The notes under the pieces: generated by a model
Databases searched by the model: none
What the model was told of the DNA's origin: nothing
The model's input: only the letters and a program-made list of their open reading frames with translations
Assembly (NCBI GenBank): GCA_950022655.1
Contig: OX465581.1
Coordinates: forward strand, 33,389,300 to 33,453,299
DNA length: 64,000 nt
Direction of reading: 5' to 3'
Source: Alentia gelatinosa
Taxonomy: Eukaryota; Annelida; Polychaeta; Phyllodocida; Polynoidae
Made by a program: the position numbers and the translations under genes
Part shown: one piece after another, positions 53,213 to 63,621 of the stretch
Layout: each line of letters opens with the position of its first letter
Numbering within the stretch: the stretch's first letter is position 1

Positions 53213-54927
53213 GTTTGGTCGTTTTCAAAGAGGAGTTCACCGTGGACGTCCTCGTAATCCTTGCCAGATTTTGCTGAGCCTTCTACGGTATGGTACGGCA
53301 CCTTGACCTGACCACGAGCACCAGAAGAACGGCAGACTTTGAGGCCAGCTTCCCCCACTGACTCGGAGACCGAGATCTCGGACTGCTCAAAGTGGAAGAT
53401 ACCGGCGTGGTCATCGTCCAGGATCATAACGGTGGCCATTGATGGGTTAGCTAGCTGAGCTTTCACCTCCTGGTTATTGCTGGTGAACATACCGTCGGCG
53501 TCCCCGACGCGGATGTTCGAGAGGCGGACGTAGAAATGCTCGTCTTCTTCGAAGATGTCGTCGTCGATGATGGTGACGTTGAACTCTTTGTGGTCCTCTG
53601 ACGGGTGGAAGACAAGAGTACCTTCGGCGTACTCGTAGTCGGACCCAGCATTCGCGGTACCATCCTCGGTCCTGTAGTCGACATAAACCGTATTATCCAG
53701 ATTACCACCCACACGGGCGACGGTCATAGCAAAAGTGCCGACGTTTTCCATAACGGTGTAATGGCCAGGCTCGAAGAAGATCCGCGTAATGCTGTCATCC
53801 TCTGGGAGGTCCATCTTCACGTCACTCATGCTGCTCTTCCGTTCGATCTTTGACTTCTTGATGACGTTGCCGCCACCCGTGAGCTTCCTCGTTGCTTGGA
53901 TACGGTAGAAAGCTCTGCTCTTTGGTCCCCTGTTCATTGCCTCCAGTTCGGCCATTTCTTCCAGCGTGTGCATGTCTACGTTGGGGTGTTTCTTCCTCAA
54001 TTCACGCAGAATCTCGATAAAGTCCTTCCGGTGGCGCTCAAACTCACGAACTTCAACGTCGTCAGAGTCAAGTCCTTTGAAGAGCACATCATCCCCGACA
54101 TGGTTCTTCTCCCCCATTTCCATTTCGCCGCCCTCGCTCATCACAACGGTCTTGTGCTTGTTAGCACGGTACCTCTTGGAAAGGAACTTTCCGAAGAAGA
54201 TCTTACGATCAGCAAAATAGGCAGTCACCACTGTGGCTGGGAAGAAGAGGAATGTTAGAACTCCCTCCCAGACATCAATCCTTCCATAGGAGGATACCGC
54301 AATGATGACATACATCCACAGATAAGCGAATATGCTCCAGGTTGCCGTGATAAAAAATACACTTAGATGCTTGATTCGGCGTACTTCCCCGTCGGGAATA
54401 CAGTACACACAGAGACCTATGATGATAAACATGTTGAAGGCAGCGGAACCTACAATCGTGCTAGGACCGAGATCACCTGCTTCAAAGCCATTGCCAATGA
54501 TTTCAATGACAGAGAGTAGAATCTCAGGAGCAGAAGATCCAAGGGCCATCAGAGTCAAGTTGGAGACTGTCTCGTTCCATATCCTCACATTTACAATGGC
54601 CGTTTCGCCGTTGGCCTTCTTGACGGTCACTTCTCTTTCCTTTGATGTAATCACTTCGATGGCGGCCATGAATCGATCAGCGATGATAGATACCCCAAGA
54701 AACATGAAAACCATGGCGGCAAAGTAGACAGTTGCCCGTGCTGCCTTGTCTCCTGAACTGAGTGTTCCCTGAGGCACCCACATCGGTAGCATTACACCTT
54801 TTTTGCATGCCGTCATTTCGCCTGTACAGTTTTTAGCGGCTTCGGTTGTTGTCACCAAGACAAAGAGGCCCACTAGCAATACTTTAGTGGGGCTCAATTG
54901 CCCAGGTAAGCCTAGTCCTTTCTCCAT
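53210..54927 (-). CDS. NCX: Na+/Ca2+ exchanger (SLC8/NCX family), large N-terminal coding exon, partial gene
   Basis: Members of this family move three Na+ in for one Ca2+ out across the plasma membrane. The exon gives 572 codons plus two bases of a split codon. Residues 1-31 look like a signal peptide, followed by an Asn-Cys-Thr glycosylation site at 33. Five hydrophobic segments lie near 62-85, 120-145, 155-178, 188-212 and 218-240. The alpha-1 repeat (118-165) holds NETVSNLTLMALGSSAPE and GPSTIVGSAAFN, the ion-binding core. Residues 241-260 match the basic XIP autoregulatory stretch. CBD1 spans about 376-508, with Ca-binding acidic clusters EDGTANAGSDYE (421-432), IIDDDIFEEDE (453-463) and DDD (504-506). 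CBD2 starts near 507 and is cut by the donor. The second half (rest of CBD2, alpha-2 repeat, last membrane segments) is missing from this exon and not found elsewhere in the window. The ATG has A at -3 and G at +4. Identity is certain; the paralogue is not. Confidence 0.97.
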
Positions 54928-54984
54928 CTTGATTGTTGGTCGCTGCTACCTGGGCATCCAAGTACTATCCAATGAGACGACAGG
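54928..54984 (-). other. 5' untranslated part of the NCX coding exon, with a mini-uORF
   Basis: These 57 bases lie between the predicted splice acceptor and the NCX ATG. They hold one upstream ATG at 54,955-54,957 that opens a three-codon frame (Met-Pro-Arg, then TAG at 54,946-54,948) in weak context, with T at -3. Vertebrate NCX1 likewise has a short non-coding stretch at the start of its large coding exon, so further upstream non-coding exons are expected. Confidence 0.75.
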
Positions 54985-55020
54985 CTGCAGTTGGGAAGAA
55001 AGAAAGAAAGAAAGAAAGGG
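54985..55020 (-). other. Splice acceptor of the NCX exon; polypyrimidine tract is a CTTT microsatellite
   Basis: Read on the minus strand, CCCTTTCTTTC and further CTTT units run into TTCCCAACTGCAG, with the exon starting at 54,984. The tract is an almost pure tetranucleotide repeat of about 26 bases ending a few bases before CTGCAG. No other good acceptor lies between it and the ATG, although CCAGGTAGCAG just inside the exon has AG dinucleotides. Confidence 0.8.
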
Positions 55021-56279
55021 ATCACAAATGTGTTACGTCAACTTGGCATAATGAAGAGCTGGGCATGAATCAGACGCTGGAAATTGTGAGGGGAAAGCGC
55101 AGTCGGGATGCAGCCACGCACACACGCACCAGGATGTGAGGCCAACATGAGTACAGGGCGGGCAGCCTGTACAGCAGGGAGTAAGTAGTCTCACACCACA
55201 AGCAGTACAGGCAGACCCACTGCTTCTAGGCCACCACTTCCAGGCAGGCCACAAATAGACGCCCAGATTGCGAGGAGTGGGGCAGCCGACCGGGCTTCCT
55301 GGCAGCTTGGAAATAGCACCCCTTGCATTAAAATTAGACTGCCGCCTCTTCCTGCTTCCTGTTGGCTCATGCCTCAGAAGAACAGCAATGTACCTAATAC
55401 ATTCTAACCCGGATGAGACAATTCGCCCACCTCATTGATATACTTCACAAAAGCCTAAAGAGAGGTACACCAATTTAACTGATAGAATTTCTCAGAGGGG
55501 AAATATTTAGTCCCCTGGGCCGCAGTTGTGCTTGAAGTTATTTGTGGTACTACCAAAAGGTATTATGGGTAACCCTAGAGGCGCAGGACGAGTAAAGTGT
55601 GCCAGCAGAAGCAGCGGCCCATTACCTCTCAACAGCCACGTGGGAGCCGAGTTAATGACAGTAATGTAAAATAATGTTACGAGTAATTAACGAGTAATTA
55701 ACTACGTGAATATATATATATGTATATTATATATATGTATATATACATACAAACAGCACATAGGCTAGAGCATAGAAGCGTTTAGCCCTTCTACTGGGCG
55801 TGGCTGAAGAGTGTTAGGTGTCACACACACAGTGTCAGCTGTTTTAAGTGTACAAATGAATCACATACGTATTGCTTGTCCACCACAATAAAAAAGTACA
55901 ATGCCACGAGCCAGATTCAAATGATATAGGTCTGACACCATGCTACAGGCGGGAGAGGCAACTCAATGGCTCCTCTGTGCTGTTGCTACTGCTGCGGCTG
56001 CTGCGGCTACTGCTGCAACTGCTGCTGCTGCTGCGACTGCTGCTGGAAAAGGCATGTCGATTCTGTGGGACAGAGGGAGCACACATTCTGTGGGACGGAA
56101 GGACCATGCACTAGCCCTATGCCATTCACCGCACGAGAACCAAACCCCCGCCAACATAAAACCACTAGAAATACATGCACAACTCTTTGAACTAGAAGCT
56201 ACATAATGCATGAGACATGATATGCAAACGGTCAGTGATCTACAGCTGCAGCAGTCTGAGCTAAATGGAGATGCAGGTT
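55021..56279. other. Upstream NCX region; triplet tract and TA tract
   Basis: No coding exon seen. TA-rich tract at about 55,709-55,750. An imperfect CTG/CGG triplet tract (GCTGCGGCTGCTGCGGCTAC) covers 55,977-56,045 and gives Ala-, Cys- and Leu-rich frames on both strands that are not genes. Confidence 0.6.
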
Positions 56280-57130
56280 AGCGAATATAAAGGAGGGGAA
56301 TAGAATTGGAGAAACTTAGCGCGCACACACCCTGGTCCCGTGAACACCAAGAGATTCTGCCTGTCCTCCGTCTGTGGGGAAGGTACCCGATGACCCAACG
56401 CAGCCGATTCCTCACGGCAGCAGCCACTGTGCCCTCGGCCTGGTCACTAGTGGCAACAGATGAAGTAATCCACGGAGACTGATGCTGGCTGTTGTTGGTG
56501 GTGGTGGACGTGGTCGTATCGGCGAGCCGTGCTGTGCTGTGTTGAGCGTCCACCCGCTCCTCACGTCTGCCTGACTCCCACCTCCGCGCGTTCACACCGC
56601 TGCTGGCGGCCGCCGTTACCGATCTGCCTGCACCCGCTGGTGGTGGCTGGTCGCCTCCTCCTCTACCTCCTCCTCCTCCTGTGAGCTAGATGCGCGGCGC
56701 GGCGCTGCACTCCGACCAGCGTGTTGTGGGCGCAGTGCACTGCTGTCACGAACCCTGGCCAGCCGCGCTCACCATGCTCTCACACAAGGCGGGGCGTGTT
56801 GCAGTCAGCAGGCACGGGTCCGGGGCGACATGCCGGCCGTGCCTCTCCTCTACAACCCGGGGTGTAGCGCGCCACTAGACTGGGGGCCTCTGGTCGGCAG
56901 GCCGGCCTCTAACAGCTGTGCAGTGCAGCGTGCCACTAGTACCTTGTTATACTGAAAGGCGGGCAGACAACAACCTCGTGTGTGGATCGGGAGGAGGGAC
57001 GAGGGAAAGGCACTAAGGGATAACAGTGGTGAGACAGGGCGGCTGGAGGAAGGAGGGGTGGGGGGCATCACTATCTGTACCACCAGGCGGCGCGTATGCC
57101 AAATGCAATAGTCCGACATGCGCGACATCT
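56280..57130 (-). promoter_or_regulatory. GC/CpG-rich block, candidate NCX promoter or first non-coding exon
   Basis: This block is clearly richer in G+C and in CpG (for example GCGCGGCGCGGCGCTGC near 56,692) than the AT-rich flanks. It lies 1.3-2.1 kb upstream of the NCX exon. A donor-like ATG|GTGAGC on the minus strand near 56,772 could end a first exon. Open frames on both strands here have biased, low-complexity composition and look non-coding. No TATA or Inr site was assigned. Confidence 0.4.
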
Positions 57131-57660
57131 CACGGTACTTGGTAAAGATGGGGATATGTTATACTTCCTAGATTTAAGAACGTAGATCATTGAAATTATT
57201 CAGACAGAGACAAGTAAGAGAATTATGATGAAACACAAGGTCAAATTGAAGGTTATAATCATTCAATGAATTGTAATACATGTACATACACGTGTCTGAT
57301 ACATATATATCTGACATTCTGGAGAAAGTTGGTTGAATTTAGAAACATATTCATTTACATGTATGCTACGATGTAGAATATAGGCCTACTTACATCCATA
57401 TCCCTGTACTTTGTTGAAACCTAGTCTCTTCTCAGTCCACGCTGGTCAGCACTTTTTACTTTAGATCGGTAACAATGTTTTTCTCTGACATTTACGAACT
57501 ATCAAATTAGGAATTCTATGATCAGCACTTGATCGGCAAGGGTCTGTTTATGATGATAATTTATTAGGGAATCTTTCATGGAACTAACAAAAACCACTGA
57601 GATATATCTTAGGCCATAAGATCTTTTAATGTACCTTGATGATGGATTACAAGTTTACAA
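57131..57660. other. No gene recognised
   Basis: AT-rich. A donor-like GGATATGGAT|GTAAGTAG occurs on the minus strand near 57,387 and could belong to an upstream NCX non-coding exon, but nothing else supports it. Confidence 0.45.
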
Positions 57661-57708
57661 TGCTTCGACACAATACTTCAGCCTGTTAGTTAGGCCTTCA
57701 TCAAGTGT
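57661..57708 (-). other. Second hammerhead-like stem motif
   Basis: The minus strand reads ACTTGATGAAGGCCTAACT, AACAGGCTGAAGTATTGTGT, CGAAGC. GGCCT/AGGCT pairs (one G-U) as a stem II. TTGATGA stands where CUGANGA is expected, and GAAG where GAAA is expected, followed by a short AT-rich segment and GTC. It has the same design as the 13.65 kb motif. Confidence 0.35.
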
Positions 57709-59014
57709 ACAGCTGTATCTTCTGCCTCTCCTGTGGTCTTGTTTTTGAGAACTTTTTTTGGATATGTTAAGTGGGTGCTCCACCAAACAGGTGCTCCACA
57801 GGTGGGTTTTTAGCCACCAGCCAACCTTGCTCGCTGGGGCTGGCCACCTGCCTACCCCTAACTCTGCAAGATCTCCCAGCTGTTCCACCAACCCACCTAA
57901 TTCTAGTTACACTGACTACCATAAGGTGCACACACACTGCCCGAGTGGTGCCTAGCGAGCTTTTCAACCAAGCTGGGCAGTCAGGCCGGCACTGGCATGG
58001 TGATGAATACACAACAGTTATGCTGCTGCTGTCTGGTGGATGTCGGCAGCACTATTGTGTATATCATTCCTGCTCATCCAAGAGTGGGTGCCTCGAAAAC
58101 GGTTTATAACTCCTCCATACAACACGGTACTCAGGCTGCGCAAAACCCAGTGACTGTTCATAGGAGTGTGCCGCTATGAAAGGATTTGAATGAGGAACTG
58201 TGACAGCGTGTCAAATAGTTTCTGAATTCTGTGTTAAACCGAACAATGAATGTAAATAAATATAAGCCTTGATGTTATGAATGTCTATAATAAACTCTGG
58301 TGCTAGGATTCTGCCCACAGTACCTAAACTGTTATGAATGTCTATAACAAACTCTGGTGCTAGGATTCTGCCCACAGTACCTAAACTGTTCGAATTTTTG
58401 GTCTCTGCCCGCAGAATAGCTTCTTGCAGGTGCTACTCGTTCAATGTTGATGGTGTCCGGTGCTGTCCGAGCGGTCAATGCGAATACCGGCAAAGCTCAT
58501 GGCATCATTGGTCACCCAGCCAGCCCCTGCTAAATACCAATTGAAATAGATTTTGCAAGCGATGCTATGAAGGCGGTTGGAACAAATTAGCACTCATAAC
58601 GCCTGGTCGCCCAGACGGCCTGCTTCAATGTGCTTGGTGGAACAGCGGCAAAATGGGCTTTTGGCTAGGCTGGCAGTCAGCAACCACATACAGGGCAGCC
58701 AACACTGGACAGTGACTGGGTTTTGGAGATATGGCAATAGCCTAGCGGTCGGTGGGGCTGGCCGTGAAGATGTTCTGAACTGTTATTTGTTGTTCCACGA
58801 CCACAATGCCATTGGCCTGGGCTAGTGCCGGCATGGTGGAGCAGCCGCTTTACCAGATATAATCACATATGTAATTTTCTCCCAGTGAATCAAACGCTCT
58901 TTATAGGTTTATTGTGGAGACTCCATATTAGGTGGATAATAGATACTGTGTTCCCAACTTCAAAAAACGCCATCTGCAATTTGTTAATGTAGTATTCTGC
59001 TACGTGAAGCATAA
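57709..59014. other. Probable decayed mobile-element DNA; no gene recognised
   Basis: GGTGCTCCACCAAACAGGTG and later TTGTTCCACGACCACAATG and GGTGGAGCAGCC words suggest an old repeat, but no boundaries were found. The overlapping frames on both strands have no domain I recognise. Confidence 0.4.
58274..58387 (+). repeat. Tandem duplication, period 57 bp
   Basis: GTTATGAATGTCTATAATAA and the following 37 bases are repeated from 58,331 with a single difference (ATAATAAAC against ATAACAAAC). Near identity implies a recent duplication. Confidence 0.97.
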
Positions 59015-59296
59015 GGCCTGGCGTCCACCTACTACGATAGAATCGTAGACCTCCCGATATGGCATCGATACAAAATGTCAAAGTCGGTGCAATATCGGGA
59101 AGGTGCAAAATAGTAGGCATATGTCTAGACAAGCCAATCCACCATGCGTTGTATGGGGTTTTTATCGGTGGCTAATCGCAGAAACGTGGTCAACTGCCCC
59201 GATATCAGGTAACCTTCCGACGCGATTTTGATGTTTTATCGGGAGGTGCATCGTAGACCATATCGGTGCCATATCGTAGTAGGTGGACGCCGGACC
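59015..59296. mobile_element. MITE M2 (282 bp) with TAA target duplication
   Basis: 25-bp terminal inverted repeats (GGCCTGGCGTCCACCTACTA continuing CGATA, against GGTCCGGCGTCCACCTACTA from the other side) differ at two positions. TAA flanks the element on both sides (59,012-59,014 and 59,297-59,299). A 3-bp TWA duplication is the mark of PIF/Harbinger transposition. Inside, CCCGATATGG/CCCGATATCA words recur in both orientations. There is no transposase. Confidence 0.85.
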
Positions 59297-60625
59297 TAAC
59301 TGATCTGAAGCAATCGGTGGAAATCAAGTGAAGATGAAAAAAGGACTTTAGTACTATACAGATTAGCATAAGAAAAATACTTAACAGGAAAATTATACTG
59401 TTGATATGTTGAGTCACATGACCAACAATATAACAAACCTGGGTATATATATAGCCTCAAAACCATGAGAACTTTAAGCATAGTGGACTATTTAAGTTCT
59501 ACAGCTATTTCAACATTCTTTATATTGAATGTGGAGATACGTGCAGTATAGCAGTTTATCCTACCCCTAATATAAAATCCATAGGCTCAACATTGAGTTT
59601 CCGTATGCCACGCTGCCTGGCATACGGAGTTTGATATGCCACTAGTGGCATACAGAATTTTTGTCACATAATATTCCAAATCGAGGAGATAGGGTAGTAT
59701 AAAATCAAAACCTGATTCGTTTTAATCGTGGCCACTGCATTCCACTCCTGGAGTTTTGGCTCAAATTTTCTTAGAATTTACAATCCAATGTTGAATATTA
59801 AATATCCAGGCTATTAAAAGTTACTTTCCTATAAGCAGTAACACTTCCCTATGTTTTACCAAATTTTTGGTCTGATCTCATGGTGTTTACTAATTTTGAT
59901 TATAAAGTGTGTCTCAATATTTGTCCTGGAACGCCCAAAATGATATTTTCATGCATATCAAAATGGTATCTAATCCAAGCCTATTATACAATTAATACCT
60001 TATATATACTCTCTAATATATTGTGCATTACTTTGCAAAGTTAAACACCTATCCTCCCACTATCAAGTGAGTGAACACAGATGGAAAAATGATAACCGCT
60101 TCTTATACTAAACTTCCTCTCGCCCAGGACACTGGCTGTTTTTGTCAAAATTACTCAAATACATAAATTATCATTTAAACAGTATTCTACACTTAAACTA
60201 TATGTAATAGCGCATGTGTTCCCTTAAAACAATTAAGGTTGAACATGTTGTCGACTTGTGGCGAAGCAATTTGTAATTTTTTTTTTAAATCCGGAACTTT
60301 TTGGGGAAGTGGTGCCAAATACCATTACACTGACCTCTAGCTAAGAGGTGTTTTTTCTTTTGCTCTCCAAAATTTTGATTTCTTTAACTGAAACTGTGTG
60401 AAAATTGTCCAAAACTTGTAATGGATCTAAAACGAAGCTGAACAATATGTATTTGTTGAATGTTTATGTAAATATTTTTTGTTTTTGTACAAATTTGAAC
60501 TTCTGCCCGTCCTCCCATTTGGGGGTGGGTGATAAAAGGGAGTTTTTCTTTATCTATGGGCAGATAGCATCGTGCCCTTCTGAAAGAAAGGAATGGGCGA
60601 AAGTTTGTGAATGGCTCTATCAAAT
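59297..60625. other. No gene recognised; shared repeat and small palindromes
   Basis: CCTACCCCTAATATAAAATCCATAGG-like sequence at 59,558-59,597 matches 52,768-52,808. CCGTATGCCA and TGGCATACGG (about 59,602-59,628) form a hairpin. Confidence 0.5.
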
Positions 60626-60654
60626 AACCTGTACGGGTATTACCCGTACAGGTT
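60626..60654. repeat. Perfect short palindrome
   Basis: AACCTGTACGGGTA, one T, then TACCCGTACAGGTT: 14-bp arms with a single-base spacer. It lies about 35 bases before the possible acceptor of the TGHGK exon fragment. Confidence 0.85.
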
Positions 60655-60686
60655 TGACAACGTTTTGCCTGTTCCTTTTGAAGGTT

Positions 60687-60918
60687 TCAGACTGGTCATG
60701 GGAAGAGACCCTGTGATGGGATTGGTGCCGCAGCTAAACACATGACTGACTCGACCATCAAGCGCCGCATCTTCATCCACATTACTGCTGACTTTGCCTG
60801 TGCTGGCGACCATGTCCACAGTCTTGTCCTCTATCTTCATGTTCTTGTGGAGGACATTCGTCAGGCCCAAGAAGGATTATCTCTTCTCAACACTGCCTGC
60901 AAGTACCTGACACAATGA
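60687..60918 (+). pseudogene. Possible exon fragment with a TGHGK-PCDGIG motif, uncharacterised mobile-element-like protein
   Basis: One frame reads TGHGKRPCDGIGAAAKHM and continues as plausible protein for about 75 residues to a TGA at 60,916-60,918. Just upstream, TTCCTTTTGAAGGTTTCAG would serve as a splice acceptor, and the frame is closed before it, as expected for an exon. From memory, HGK-x-x-CDG-x-G-x-x-K motifs occur in multicopy uncharacterised proteins of invertebrates and fish that seem linked to mobile DNA; I cannot verify this here. No clear partner exon was found, although the next 400 bases keep some protein-like stretches. It may be a relic. Confidence 0.35.
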
Positions 60919-61772
60919 AAGCCCATTCACTTATGTGCTGTGTTTCTGGTCACTCCATTGCTCTCTGGGAGACTTCATGCTATCTTAAGTGTTGTTATTC
61001 TTCTCTGGCATTCCTGGGTAACTATGAGGGATGGGAGCATCACATCCTCTTTGAACTTGAAGAGCCAGCTTCATTAACAGAGGGCTGGCCAGCCAGCAGT
61101 GTTGTGTCACCAGCTACGAGGTCTTGTGGAATTAGTTCATTGTGATTTGTATTTTAATGTTAAGGACACTGTAACATGCCTGGCATGTTCCTTGTACTTT
61201 ATTTTACCTCTACAATCTGGGTATTGTAGTCTCTGTGATCTTTTGTAAGTGTATGGTGGATCTAAGGGTGCTGGAACAGCCAAAATCATCCATGGAGGAA
61301 TGTCTGAAACATCTGTAAAGCTGTACAGACTGGGCTAACAAAGTTATTGAATTGCTTCTGATGGTGGTAGAAAGATTCATTCAACTTAAAATACATATTT
61401 GTAGATGTTCTGGTTCATTTTTCAATGTGTCTTTGGTATTTTTTGTCTCTTAATCTGCAAAGTAGGGATTTGTGTTTTTCAATTATGATATTCCAAAGCC
61501 GCCACCTATTTTTCATAAGTTTTATACATTTTCGAGCTAGGTATCTAAATACAGAGGTACATATGGATATTTCCTAGTATTATAACAAGTTATGAGCCTC
61601 TACATGCAACTCTGCCTTTCACAGGCATTGGGCAATGTGGAGGGGGAATACCCACCATATTGTATGGAACATCCGGAACTTTTTTTACATTTTTTGTTTG
61701 GGCTTGGGTGTTCATGCTAGACCATTGTGGTATTTCCAGAATCATTTGTTTCATATAATAGAGATGTGGGGA
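60919..61772. other. No gene recognised
   Basis: Some protein-like stretches follow the TGHGK fragment up to about 61,320, but stops interrupt all frames. Confidence 0.4.
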
Positions 61773-61948
61773 CATCTGTTGCGGGTGTTACTGTTGGTTG
61801 TGAGCATATTAACTTGTTTCTTCAAAATTCCAACTTGTGTTTTTTACGTCCTGTTTCCACTTGCCGCCACCCAACAAGCTCCCTGAACTTAAATTATGGT
61901 TCTCTGGAAGGTTGATAACAATCCTAGTGTGTACATATATACATGTTG
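61773..61948 (+). repeat. Local direct repeat, copy 1
   Basis: It shares GTTACTGTTGGTTGTGAGCA, AACTTGTGTTTTTTAC, TCTCTGGAAGGTT and GTACATATA-ACATGTT with copy 2 about 330 bp downstream, at roughly 80-85% identity by eye. Confidence 0.75.
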
Positions 61949-62103
61949 GTGCCTCTGCATGTATTTTTAACTGTGGTACGGGTGCTTCTGTGTGGACATT
62001 GAAAACCTGTCCCACACTTAACGTGGGAGAATTGTCCGACAGAAATTTAAGGTCTCAGGTATAGGCCTAGGTGGTGTAGGAATTGCTCCTTACCTCTCCA
62101 AAA

Positions 62104-62289
62104 ACGTCTGTTGTGTGTGTTACTGTTGGTTGTGAGCATATTAACTTAGACCATTGCTTCTTGAAAATATCAACTTGTGTTTTTTACATTGTGTTTCAGC
62201 CTACCACCACCAAACAGGCTCCATGAAATCATATTATGGGTCTCTGGAAGGTTCTAAAAAGAAAATCCTTGTGAGTACATATACATGTT
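62104..62289 (+). repeat. Local direct repeat, copy 2, interrupted by the LINE
   Basis: It aligns with copy 1 through ACATGTT. Copy 1 then continues with GGTGCC, while copy 2 continues into reverse-transcriptase sequence, which places the LINE 5' junction at 62,289/62,290. Confidence 0.75.
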
Positions 62290-63621
62290 AATTACCCATC
62301 CAATAAAGGAGGTGACCCTACCGACTGTGTAAATTTAAGGCCTATTTCAGTATTACCCTTGCAAGCCAAGATTATAGAGAAAATAATTAATAAGAGAGTA
62401 ATAGAACATATGGAGAATTATCAGATATTGACTGTATCTCAAGGTGGTTTCAGGAAAGGTTTTTGTACTATTCAAACTGTTGCAGACTTCACAGACCAAA
62501 TATTGAGAGCAACTAATGTAGGAAAAGTAACAGGGACTGTATTTATTGACCTAAAGAAGGCCTTTGACACTGTAGACCACTCGACTCTTTTATTAAAACT
62601 AGGAAATTATGGGATTCGAAACAATAATTTGGCATTAATAACAAATTACCTACAAGATAGAGTGCAATCTACTAAAGTAAATGGCATGATATCTGACGCG
62701 AGTCGAGTGGTCTGCGGTGTCCCACAAGGTTCAAACCTTGGGCCGACATTGTTTATTATTTTTATCAATGATATTATCTCATGCATACCGGATATTAATA
62801 TCAGACTTTATGCAGACGATACTATCATATATACTGAAGGTATAACCAAAGAAGAAATATGTAATAAGCTGCAACCTGCTTTGAATAAATTTGAACTATG
62901 GGCCGAGCAAAATAAACTCTCAATAAATGTGAAAAAAACGAAGTATATGACCTTTGGGTCCAAGCATAAATGCAGAGATATTGGACATGTGAGATTAACC
63001 TTGAAGGATATTGAGTTACAAAATGTAAGCAATTATAAGTATCTTGGTTATATATTGGATCAGAATCTGTCTTATAAAATGCATATCAAGGATGTACTCA
63101 AAAAGGTTAACTACCGGGCATATCAGTTAAGCAAAATGAGATGTTGTGTTGATAAAAGCACTGCTCTACGATTGTACAAGGCATATATTCTGCCTTACTT
63201 TGACTACGGGGAGATTCTTTATTTTAATGCACCTAAATATATTCTTGACCAGCTGCAAAAAGCACAAAATCATTGTCTTAGGATTATCCTACATGCTGAT
63301 TATTACACAAGTGTAAAGAACCTTCATATTCTATCAAAAATACCATTGTTATATGAAAGAAGAAAGGCACATCTAGGTAACTTCATGTATAAGAGAGCGC
63401 AAATCAATAGATATCTCGATGTAAGAAATAGAAATACTAGATTATTTAATGCACCAGTAATACGTATGTTTCAGCCAAACACCCAATCATATCAAAAAAG
63501 CGTGGAATACACTGGAGGAAATTACTGGAATTCGTTACCTGTTCATGTACGACAAACTCCAAATTATGATGAATTCAAAAGTCTCACAAAGAAAATCATG
63601 TTAGAGTCGATATACCACTAG
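62290..63621 (+). CDS. LINE (non-LTR retrotransposon) reverse transcriptase, 5'-truncated
   Basis: The frame is open from 62,290 to the TAG at 63,619 and has no internal Met start at its beginning. The segment starts in the fingers region (KGGDPTDCVNLRPISVLP). Numbering from the Leu at 62,359, motif A is FIDLKKAFDTVDH (62-74), motif B VPQGSNLGPTLF (121-132), and the catalytic YADD is at 151-154 (62,809-62,820). A thumb follows with YKYLGYILDQNLS. The C-terminal part, with LRLYKAYILPYFDYG, is typical of Jockey/CR1/L2-like elements. There is no RNase H domain. The endonuclease domain and any ORF1 are missing, so this copy is not autonomous. The RT frame itself has no stop or frameshift, which suggests a fairly recent insertion. 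The exact clade is uncertain. Confidence 0.93.
   Translation, partial: NYPSNKGGDPTDCVNLRPISVLPLQAKIIEKIINKRVIEHMENYQILTVSQGGFRKGFCTIQTVADFTDQILRATNVGKVTGTVFIDLKKAFDTVDHSTLLLKLGNYGIRNNNLALITNYLQDRVQSTKVNGMISDASRVVCGVPQGSNLGPTLFIIFINDIISCIPDINIRLYADDTIIYTEGITKEEICNKLQPALNKFELWAEQNKLSINVKKTKYMTFGSKHKCRDIGHVRLTLKDIELQNVSNYKYLGYILDQNLSYKMHIKDVLKKVNYRAYQLSKMRCCVDKSTALRLYKAYILPYFDYGEILYFNAPKYILDQLQKAQNHCLRIILHADYYTSVKNLHILSKIPLLYERRKAHLGNFMYKRAQINRYLDVRNRNTRLFNAPVIRMFQPNTQSYQKSVEYTGGNYWNSLPVHVRQTPNYDEFKSLTKKIMLESIYH

Noticed and set aside
53463..54727. Open frames on the plus strand and other minus frames inside the NCX exon
   Set aside because: Shadows of the NCX coding frame.
55940..56206. Poly-Ala, poly-Cys and Leu-rich frames
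   Set aside because: Translation products of the CTG/CGG triplet tract in different frames.
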